A stretch of 32,953 nt of DNA, taken from positions 1 to 32,953 of the forward strand of contig BEIG01000030.1 of the NCBI GenBank assembly GCA_002898795.1, in the 5' to 3' direction. Shown piece by piece: positions 8,859 through 15,163 of this stretch. Position 1 is the stretch's first letter; every line of letters begins with the position of its first letter. Origin of the DNA: a bacterium HR30. Its GTDB lineage: Bacteria > Desulfobacterota > Binatia > HRBIN30. Under the pieces are notes generated by a model. That model was not told the origin of the DNA, made no database searches, and saw only the letters and a list, made by a program, of their open reading frames with translations. The position numbers and the translations under genes are program-made.

Positions 8859-9404
8859 ATGACCAATATTGTTTTGGATTCGTTGCAGGGGTGGGACGAG
8901 CAGGCAACCAACCCGGTTCGGCCTCAAAGTCCTAACGTTTCCGGCCAAGTGTCGGCAAACTTCATCACGCACGAGCTTCTCCTGCCTTCGCAATACTTCA
9001 CCCCCGCGTCGGAGCGCCTTCTGTCACCGGAGCAGCGCCTCATGTTGGCGATTTTGGAGGACGCTGTGTACACCGTGCTCAAGTATGCGGGGACGCGGAA
9101 TCGTCGGACGCAAAGGCTCGTGCGAGATGCGGAGCGCTGGATGGCATTGAGCGACCGCTCGTGGCTGTTCTCCTTCGAAAATATTTGTGCCGTTCTTGGC
9201 CTCGAAGCTGAAGCGGTCCGCGCGCGCCTGCGCCGCTTGCAGCTTCGTGCAGAGCGGCTCGGATCGACGGGCCTAGCAAAACTCGCCAACCAGCACCGCG
9301 TCGTTGGACGGCAGCATCGGGTGGTCCTTGCACCTTCCATCCGGCGCCGACTCCGTGCCCAAGAAAAGGCACGCGCGGCCCGGCAGCAGCGGTCTAAAAG
9401 CTAA
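8859..9404 (+). CDS. Conserved hypothetical protein, possibly DNA-associated
   Basis: This is a 181-residue soluble protein with no signal peptide or membrane segment. Its core, residues about 55-125 (SPEQRLMLAILEDAVYTVLK then SWLFSFENICAVLGLEAEAV), matches a small uncharacterised domain I recall from other deltaproteobacterial-type genomes. That domain has an EDA-x-LKYA helix, a basic RRTQRLVRDAERW stretch and an FSFENIC-ALGL helix-turn-helix-like end. The C-terminal 60 residues are strongly basic (RRRLRAQEKARAARQQR), which suits nucleic-acid binding, though this is inference. No Shine-Dalgarno is visible before the ATG at 8859, so the message may be leaderless or may start elsewhere. It lies alone, after a terminator and 104 bases before the LLM gene. 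Confidence 0.75.
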   Translation: MTNIVLDSLQGWDEQATNPVRPQSPNVSGQVSANFITHELLLPSQYFTPASERLLSPEQRLMLAILEDAVYTVLKYAGTRNRRTQRLVRDAERWMALSDRSWLFSFENICAVLGLEAEAVRARLRRLQLRAERLGSTGLAKLANQHRVVGRQHRVVLAPSIRRRLRAQEKARAARQQRSKS

Positions 9405-9492
9405 CCGCCCAAGACCATAACCCGCCTCCCAGCCGGCACCTTGACCAGGATCCCCCTATGCTGTTGCATACCCTTGCCCTGACCCGTCGGGG

Positions 9493-9500
9493 AAAGGAGG
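9493..9500 (+). promoter_or_regulatory. Ribosome binding site that fixes the LLM gene start
   Basis: AAAGGAGG lies 8 bases before the ATG at 9509. It is the best Shine-Dalgarno in the window and argues for 9509 rather than the ORF-track ATG at 9458. It therefore supports the N-terminal lipoprotein signal of the encoded protein. Confidence 0.8.
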
Positions 9501-9508
9501 GTTACAGC

Positions 9509-10591
9509 ATGGGGAAGCGACTTCCGAACGGAAAACGGACCGCAACGCTGACCTTGGTGTTGCTGGCAACGGTGGGTTGTGCCCAGCGCGCACATCATTA
9601 TTCAAATTCAACGGCCAATCCCCAAGCCAACCACGAGCTGCGCTTCGGGTTGATGACCCCAACCGACGGCGCTCGCTACGAAGACATCGTGCGCGCCTGG
9701 CGCGAAGCCGAAACGCTCGGCTGGGACAGTGCCTGGCTTAACGACCACTTTATGCCTGTCTTTGGGGACCCAGATCGCAACCAGTACGAGGCGTGGACAT
9801 TGCTCGCGGCACTGGCCACGCAAACAGAGCGCATCCGCATTGGCGTACTGGTTACCGGCAACACCTACCGCAATCCTGCTCTTTTGGCCAAAATGGCCGC
9901 CACGGTCGATGAAATTTCCCGGGGCCGCCTCGACCTCGGCATTGGTGCTGGCTGGTATCGCAAAGAGCACTTTGCCTACGGATTTCACTTTGGGACAGAG
10001 CGCGAGCGGGCCGAACGCTTAGCTGAGGCGCTCCAGGTACTGAACCTGTTATGGGGCGAGAAGCATCCAACGTTCCGCGGAAAGTACTATACCTTGTACC
10101 AGGCACCGTTCGCCCCGCGAGGCGTGCAGTCACCGCGTGTGCCGATCATTGTCGGCGGGCAGGGGAAAAAGCGCATCGTTCCGCTGGTGGCCCGCTATGC
10201 CGACGGTTGGAACGCCCCCGTGCAAACGGACGCCAAGGGATTTGCCGAGCGCGTGGAGCTCATACGACGTGAGTGCCAACGCATCGGGCGACATGACTGT
10301 CCGAAGCGCTTCTCTAAGATGTTCGCCCTGGTCACCATTTCTCGAGTACCGCTTGTCGGACCCGCGGTGCGCACTGGTGCCCGTTTGCTGCCCCAGGTCG
10401 ATGCAGCTACTGCTTGGCACCTTCTCGCCGGCTCTCCGGCAGATATTGCGGAGCAAATTGCACCGTTCGTGCGCGCAGGCTGTAACGAAGTCATCGTGAG
10501 CTTCCTTCCGCCATTCGATTCGGAAACCATCCGGGCCTTTACCACCGAAGTCATTCCCCGAGTACGCGCTCTGCAAGCTCCGCCTACATGA
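9509..10591 (+). CDS. LLM-class (luciferase-like, F420/FMN-type) oxidoreductase with lipoprotein signal
   Basis: This 360-residue protein has a bacterial-luciferase-like TIM barrel from about residue 38, beginning RFGLMTPTDGARYEDIVRAW. It carries the family segments WDSAWLNDHF, LAALATQTERIRIGVLV, DEISRGRLDLGIGAGW and PIIVGGQGKKRIVPLVARYADGWN. These resemble the LLM F420-dependent subfamily (TIGR03560-like), whose members transfer hydride between F420 or flavin and unknown substrates. Unusually, residues 1-24 form a signal peptide: basic MGKRLPNGKR, hydrophobic TLTLVLLATVG, then Cys24 followed by Ala. That predicts an outer-membrane lipoprotein. The -3 position is Thr, so the lipobox (TVGC) is imperfect. 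No good start codon lies close to the barrel, so the extension is probably real. The substrate cannot be told. Confidence 0.85.
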   Translation: MGKRLPNGKRTATLTLVLLATVGCAQRAHHYSNSTANPQANHELRFGLMTPTDGARYEDIVRAWREAETLGWDSAWLNDHFMPVFGDPDRNQYEAWTLLAALATQTERIRIGVLVTGNTYRNPALLAKMAATVDEISRGRLDLGIGAGWYRKEHFAYGFHFGTERERAERLAEALQVLNLLWGEKHPTFRGKYYTLYQAPFAPRGVQSPRVPIIVGGQGKKRIVPLVARYADGWNAPVQTDAKGFAERVELIRRECQRIGRHDCPKRFSKMFALVTISRVPLVGPAVRTGARLLPQVDAATAWHLLAGSPADIAEQIAPFVRAGCNEVIVSFLPPFDSETIRAFTTEVIPRVRALQAPPT

Positions 10592-10680
10592 GGCCGGCCC
10601 TGCCCGAGCGACATCCGACCCTCTTGCTGCACACAGGCGTCTAGGTAGCCTAGCGAGCAAATTTGTTCTGGGGAGCACCC

Positions 10681-11862
10681 ATGGATTGGAACGTCGGTTC
10701 GACAGAGCGGATGATTCGCGACACTTTTCGCGCGTATTTTGAGGAGCAGCTCGAACCACTTGTTCCCGCAATGGAGCGAGGAGAGCAGTTGCCCTACCCG
10801 TTCATGCGGCGGATGCACCGGGAGCTCGGCCTCGATACGTTCCTTAGATCTGCGGTGTCGAACCCCGAGGCGGCCGGAGCATCGGTAACAGCGGCCGGCG
10901 ACGAGCACGTCACCCGCTATGCCCGGACCACGTTTTCGGTCGAGATGGCTCGAGTCAGCCCCTCGTTCGCTTTGAGTTATGGCGCGAGCGTAGGGCTGTT
11001 CGGCGCAAACGTGGCCAAGCGTGGCACCCCGGAGCAAGTAGCCCGTTATGCGTTGCCGGTGATCCGCTGCGAGCTCGTGGGTTCGTGGTGTCTGACCGAA
11101 CCGCAAGCCGGAAGCGATGCCCTGGGCGGGATGCAAACGAGGGCTCGTTACGAGGGCACGCATTATGTGCTTCGGGGCTCCAAAACGTTCATCACAAACG
11201 CTCCATACGCCGACGTTTTCCTGGTTTACGCACGCGTCGAAGGCGGTCCCCTCGACGGCTCCATTCAGGCCTTTATCTTGGAGCGTGGGATGCCAGGTCT
11301 CAGCACCGGAGCACCGATGAAAAAAATGGGCATGCGGGGCTCGCCTACAGGCGAAGTTTTCCTCGAAGACGTGCGTGTGCCATCGGAACAACTCCTCGGA
11401 GGCGGAGTACGACAACGGGATCACGTGAAATCCAGCCTGGCCCAAGAACGACTCGGGCTAGCCGCCTTGTCCTACGGGATTGCCGAGCGCTGTTTCGACA
11501 TTGCCCGTAACTACGCCAAACAGCGACAGCAGTTCGGCCAGCCAATTGCCAACTTCCAGCTCGTGCAGCAACGCCTAGCACGAATGTACGTTGCCTTGAG
11601 CAACGCCCGGCGCTTCGTGTACGCTGATTACTACAGCGACCGCGCGCTGTCAGAATCCGTTGCCGAGATCTGCGCGGGAAAGCTTTACTGCGCCGAGGTT
11701 GGCACCTTTGTCGCCTTCGAAGCGATCCACATCCTCGGCGGCTACGGGTACATGGAAGAATATACTGTCGAGCGGCTCGCACGTGACGCCAAGTTGATCG
11801 AGCTGGGCGGTGGTACAACCGAGATGCAAATCCTCACCATCGCTCGCGAGATTTTGCGCTAG
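10681..11862 (+). CDS. Acyl-CoA dehydrogenase family protein (isovaleryl-type active site)
   Basis: This 393-residue FAD enzyme would oxidise an acyl-CoA to the 2-enoyl-CoA and pass electrons to ETF. The first signature is WCLTEPQAGSDALGG. The FAD/dimer segment is RQQFGQPIANFQLVQQRLARM, and the C-terminal segment is ILGGYGYMEEYTVERLARDAK. The canonical catalytic Glu, just before the C-terminal Gly-Thr, is Gly377 here (ELGGGTTEMQ). Glu256 in LAQERLGL sits where isovaleryl-CoA dehydrogenase has its catalytic Glu254. I infer that Glu256 is the base and that the substrate may be branched or long. I chose ATG 10681, with GGGGAG a few bases upstream, over the track's TTG at 10663. The P450 gene follows after 87 bases with a weak hairpin between. 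Confidence 0.9.
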   Translation: MDWNVGSTERMIRDTFRAYFEEQLEPLVPAMERGEQLPYPFMRRMHRELGLDTFLRSAVSNPEAAGASVTAAGDEHVTRYARTTFSVEMARVSPSFALSYGASVGLFGANVAKRGTPEQVARYALPVIRCELVGSWCLTEPQAGSDALGGMQTRARYEGTHYVLRGSKTFITNAPYADVFLVYARVEGGPLDGSIQAFILERGMPGLSTGAPMKKMGMRGSPTGEVFLEDVRVPSEQLLGGGVRQRDHVKSSLAQERLGLAALSYGIAERCFDIARNYAKQRQQFGQPIANFQLVQQRLARMYVALSNARRFVYADYYSDRALSESVAEICAGKLYCAEVGTFVAFEAIHILGGYGYMEEYTVERLARDAKLIELGGGTTEMQILTIAREILR

Positions 11863-11879
11863 CCTCGGTTAGCCCCTCT

Positions 11880-11899
11880 CCGCGACCCATCGCGGTTTT
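11880..11899 (+). terminator. Weak hairpin with short T run after the acyl-CoA dehydrogenase gene
   Basis: CCGCGA (11880-11885) pairs with TCGCGG (11890-11895) around the loop CCCA, followed by TTTT (11896-11899). The stem is GC-rich but only 6 base pairs and the T run is short. It may only partly terminate transcription before the P450 gene. Confidence 0.45.
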
Positions 11900-11949
11900 C
11901 ACCAGACCTACTTTCTCCCGGATGCACTTCGGGGTAAGAAGCCCAAGTT

Positions 11950-13140
11950 ATGGAACTCAATCCATTTTCTTACGAGTTTCATGAGAATCCTTACCCGGTG
12001 TACGCGTGGCTCCGCGAGCACGCCCCCTTGTACTACAACCCGCAGCTCGACTTTTACGCTCTCTCCCGGTTCCAGGATGTGTGGAGCGCATTGTTGGATT
12101 GGCGCACGTACAGCTCCCGTGAAGGGGTTACGCTCGAACGCATCGATACGACGCTGTTCGAAGCTACGCCCATGATGATTTTCATGGACCCGCCCAAGCA
12201 CGACCGCTTACGGCGTTTGGTGAGTTCGGCATTCACTCCTCGCCGGATTGCTGCCCTGGAACCTTTTGTCCGCGAACTCTGCGAGAAACTGTTGGCCAGC
12301 TTGCGTGCCCATGGCGGAGGGGATTTCGTTTCCGAGTTTGCGGCGCCGCTTCCACGAGAAGTGATCTTTACCCTGCTGGGCGTCCCCAGCGAAGACCGGG
12401 TACAACTTCGGGAGTGGATGGATCGCGCACTCGAACGCGACCCCGATACTCCGGCCATCCCAGCACGCGCGATCGAGGCGAGCATGAACTTGATTCGTTA
12501 CTGGTTCCAGCTCCTGGACACGCTGCGTCGTCGGCCAAACGACGGTTTGATCTGTGCGCTTTTCGACGCTGAGATCGATACGGACGACGGCGCGCGCACC
12601 CGGCTCACCGACGGCGAGATCGCGGGGTTCTGCGCACTGCTAGGCGCCGCAGGAAACGAAACGGTCACCCGCCTCCTCGGTAATGCCGCCGTGCTTTTCC
12701 ATCGACACCCCGAAGCTTGGCAGCTTCTCTGCCAAGAACCCCAACGCATTCCTCGAGCATTGGAAGAAGTCCTCCGTTACTGGCCACCTTCCCAATACCA
12801 AGCCCGAACGGTGACCACCGATGTGGAATGGTACGGAACGACGGTTCCCGCAGGGGCACGGATCCTGTTGTTGAATGCCGCGGCCACGCGCGACCCGCGT
12901 GCTTTCGCGGATCCCGACCGCTTCGACATCGAACGGCAGATTCCTTTGCACCTGAGCTTCGGTTACGGCATCCACTTCTGTCTGGGCGCCTCTCTTGCCC
13001 GGCTCGAAGCCCGTGTGGCCATGGAAGAATTCGCTCGCTCCTTTCCCCGCTTCGAGGTCGACGAGGCCCAGTGTGTTCGCGCCCACATGAGTAACGTGCA
13101 CGGCTTCGACCACGTGCCCTTCCGCGCAACCTCACGCTAA
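11950..13140 (+). CDS. Cytochrome P450 monooxygenase
   Basis: This is a soluble class I bacterial P450 of 396 residues, a typical length for the CYP superfamily. The I-helix oxygen-binding motif is AGNET (residues 234-238), with Asn in place of the usual His. The K-helix ExxR is EVLR (273-276). The heme loop FGYGIHFCLG has the proximal ligand Cys344. The distal substrate-entry segment PMMIFMDPPKHDRLRRLVSSAFTP is also typical. Redox partners (ferredoxin and reductase) are not encoded nearby. The substrate is unknown; acyl, terpenoid or aromatic molecules are all possible. It follows the acyl-CoA dehydrogenase on the same strand but may be a separate transcript. Confidence 0.95.
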   Translation: MELNPFSYEFHENPYPVYAWLREHAPLYYNPQLDFYALSRFQDVWSALLDWRTYSSREGVTLERIDTTLFEATPMMIFMDPPKHDRLRRLVSSAFTPRRIAALEPFVRELCEKLLASLRAHGGGDFVSEFAAPLPREVIFTLLGVPSEDRVQLREWMDRALERDPDTPAIPARAIEASMNLIRYWFQLLDTLRRRPNDGLICALFDAEIDTDDGARTRLTDGEIAGFCALLGAAGNETVTRLLGNAAVLFHRHPEAWQLLCQEPQRIPRALEEVLRYWPPSQYQARTVTTDVEWYGTTVPAGARILLLNAAATRDPRAFADPDRFDIERQIPLHLSFGYGIHFCLGASLARLEARVAMEEFARSFPRFEVDEAQCVRAHMSNVHGFDHVPFRATSR

Positions 13141-13368
13141 CGCGCTAGACTAGCCTCTCGTTCGCTCCACGCTCGCACCGCACGGCCCCCGCACACCCGT
13201 TTCGCGGCCCGTCGCGCTTCCGTTTCCCAGCTCGTGATCCCATCGGAGCACGGATCTCTTTGCAGCCTCCCCGCCCCTCGTTAGACCGCGAACCTCCTGG
13301 CGTCGTTGTGTTCCCTCCGAGCGGATGGCCTAACCGAGCGACGCTGCTGGCTCGCTCCATCGACGCAG

Positions 13369-13396
13369 TTGACAGAAGGGCGACCCTTGGTATTGT
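13369..13396 (+). promoter_or_regulatory. Sigma-70 promoter of the first TetR-efflux operon
   Basis: TTGACA (13369-13374), a perfect -35, is separated by 16 bases from TATTGT (13391-13396), a 4/6 match to the -10. Transcription would begin near 13403, giving a leader of about 27 bases to the tetR ATG with no evident Shine-Dalgarno. Confidence 0.65.
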
Positions 13397-13398
13397 GG

Positions 13399-13414
13399 AA
13401 CGGACTAGTCCGTT
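13399..13414. promoter_or_regulatory. Candidate TetR operator: perfect 16-base palindrome
   Basis: AACGGACTAGTCCGTT is a perfect palindrome that starts two bases after the -10 box and covers the expected transcription start. A second inverted pair, TTCGA-N4-TCGAA, follows at 13414-13427. The position is ideal for repression by the TetR protein encoded immediately downstream, which suggests autoregulation of the whole operon. Binding is inferred from layout only. Confidence 0.65.
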
Positions 13415-13429
13415 TCGAAATATCGAACT

Positions 13430-14062
13430 ATGGCAGGACGGAAGAAAAGCCAACAACTTCGCGAGGCGATCGTGCGGGGCGCGGCCGAGGTGTTCTCCAA
13501 GCACGAATTTCACGAAGTGCTTACGGACGATATCGCCGCGCACGTGGGCGTTGGCAAAGGGACTCTGTACCGGTACTTCCGATCTAAAGAAGAGCTCTAC
13601 CTCGCGGCCATTGGCGACGGGCTGCGTGAGCTGCACGCGTCGGTAACCGCCGTGCTGGCCCAGCCTTCACCGCTGGTGCCGACCATCGAACGGCTTGCGC
13701 ACACGCTCATCGATTACTTTTGGGACAAACGCGACTTCTTCGTCTTGATGCATCGCTTGGAGCCAAAGCTCAAGGCAAAAGAGCGAGCGGAATGGCGGCA
13801 GCGTCGCGACGAAATCGTGGACATGCTGCGACGCCGTATCGACCAAGCCGTGCAGCGTGGAGAAATTCCCCGTGTTTCATCCCGCGTGGCGACCGAAGCA
13901 TTGCTCGGGATGATCCGCGGTGCCTGCGTCTACCGCCAAGGCAGTGATCGGCCGCAGGAAGTAGCTCGTACGATTTCTCGCCTATTCCTCTCCGGACTTT
14001 TGGGAGGGGAGTCGCGCAGCCAAAGCCCCGCCCCGCGCCAGGTCGTCACTGCTCGCCGCTGA
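13430..14062 (+). CDS. TetR/AcrR family repressor of the first efflux operon
   Basis: This is a 210-residue one-component regulator. Residues 8-55 form the TetR DNA-binding domain, with the helix-turn-helix DDIAAHVGVGKGTLYRYFRSKEELY. The C-terminal part is an all-helical ligand pocket that includes ATEALLGMIRG. It is clearly related to the second regulator in this window: both share KHxFHxV, KGTxYRYF, KEExYLA and ATEALLGM-RG. The gene heads a run with the adaptor gene starting 9 bases after its stop, and a perfect palindrome sits in its promoter, so it probably represses itself and the pump. The inducer cannot be told from the sequence. There is no clear Shine-Dalgarno. Confidence 0.93.
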   Translation: MAGRKKSQQLREAIVRGAAEVFSKHEFHEVLTDDIAAHVGVGKGTLYRYFRSKEELYLAAIGDGLRELHASVTAVLAQPSPLVPTIERLAHTLIDYFWDKRDFFVLMHRLEPKLKAKERAEWRQRRDEIVDMLRRRIDQAVQRGEIPRVSSRVATEALLGMIRGACVYRQGSDRPQEVARTISRLFLSGLLGGESRSQSPAPRQVVTARR

Positions 14063-14071
14063 GGAGAAATT

Positions 14072-15163
14072 ATGCAGCATTTTTACGGTCTTTTGCTCTT
14101 CATTTTGCTTGTTTTTGCAAATGGCTGCGGCCGCGCCGGCGGAACGGAAAGCGCTGCTGCCACTCGAAGGGAAACTGCAGTGCGAGGAGTCGTCGTGAGG
14201 GTGGCCAGGGCCGTGGAGCGACCGGTGAAGCGAACGGTCAACTTCGTCGGCACCTTGTACGGCCGGGAAGAGGTCACCATCGCCAGCCAAGTGGAAGGAC
14301 AAGTGGAGCGTATCCACGCTGACCTGGGCGACGTGGTTACCGAAGGGGCTGTGCTATTGGAAATCGACGACGACGCGTGGCGTGCCAGGTTGCGAGAAGC
14401 CGAGGCCAATTTGGCCAAAGTCCGGGCCGACGAGGAGCGAGCTCGCCAATTGGTTCAGGAGAACGTCATCTCGCCGCAAGAATACGAGGCTCGAAAAACG
14501 GCCGCGCAAATGGCCGAGGCTCAAAGGGATCTCTTGCAGGTCACGTTACGCCACGCCCGCGTAACCTCCCCCCTCAGTGCAGCCGTGGCGCGCCGCTTCG
14601 TTTCTGTTGGCGAGTACGTCAGAGCCGGAACCCCGCTTTTTACTTTAGTCGTGCTAGATCCGCTGAAGCTACGCGGGGACGTGCCAGAACGGTTTGCTCC
14701 CGACTTGGCACCCGCGCAGCCCGTAGAGGTTCGAGTCGACGCCTACCCAAGCGAAATTTTTGCGGGATCGCTGGCACGCATTAGCCCGGCTTCGAATCCC
14801 CAGAACCGCTCTGTCACCGTTGAAGCCACGGTTGCCAATTCAGGCGGCAAGCTCAAGCCCGGTTTTTTCGCCAATGCGGCCATTGTCACCAAAGTTGACA
14901 ACCGGGCGGTCTGCATCCCGCAAGAGGCGGTGATGTCCTTTGCGGGTGTCCAGCGCGTCTTCGTCGTCACTGCCGGAAAGGCGGAGGCCCGTGAAGTCGA
15001 GACTGGCCGTCGCCTGCCCGACGGTTTGCTCGAAGTATTGCGCGGGGTCAACGCTAACGAGATTGTCGCGATATCCGGGTTGAGCAAGCTGGACACGGGT
15101 GTACCCGTCGAAATCGACGGCGACGTGGAGGAACCGGGGACAGCGAGCGCGGGGGATCTATGA
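14072..15163 (+). CDS. RND efflux periplasmic adaptor (membrane fusion lipoprotein)
   Basis: This is an AcrA/MexA-like adaptor of 363 residues that links an RND pump to a TolC channel. The N-terminus is a lipoprotein signal ending ANGC, with Cys19 as the lipid-modified residue. The first half of the lipoyl domain reads VTIASQVEGQVERIHADLGD. A short alpha-hairpin of about 60 residues follows (LREAEANLAKVRADEERARQ and the returning helix), then the beta-barrel (LKLRGDVPERFA) and the membrane-proximal domain (VCIPQEAVMSFAG). A good AGGAG ribosome site precedes the ATG. The stop overlaps the RND start by four bases (ATGA), so translation is probably coupled. Confidence 0.93.
   Translation: MQHFYGLLLFILLVFANGCGRAGGTESAAATRRETAVRGVVVRVARAVERPVKRTVNFVGTLYGREEVTIASQVEGQVERIHADLGDVVTEGAVLLEIDDDAWRARLREAEANLAKVRADEERARQLVQENVISPQEYEARKTAAQMAEAQRDLLQVTLRHARVTSPLSAAVARRFVSVGEYVRAGTPLFTLVVLDPLKLRGDVPERFAPDLAPAQPVEVRVDAYPSEIFAGSLARISPASNPQNRSVTVEATVANSGGKLKPGFFANAAIVTKVDNRAVCIPQEAVMSFAGVQRVFVVTAGKAEAREVETGRRLPDGLLEVLRGVNANEIVAISGLSKLDTGVPVEIDGDVEEPGTASAGDL

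Larger units (their letters stand above)
13141..13429. other. Intergenic region upstream of the first efflux operon
   Basis: These 289 bases lie between the P450 stop and the tetR start. The left 220 bases show no coding pattern I trust and no clear terminator. The right end carries the promoter and palindrome listed separately. Confidence 0.5.

Noticed and set aside
10195-11445. 416-residue minus-strand ORF opposite the LLM and acyl-CoA dehydrogenase genes
   Set aside because: It lies entirely antisense to two well-recognised enzymes, has low-complexity Arg/Ser/Cys-rich translation and no domain. It is a GC-rich shadow ORF.
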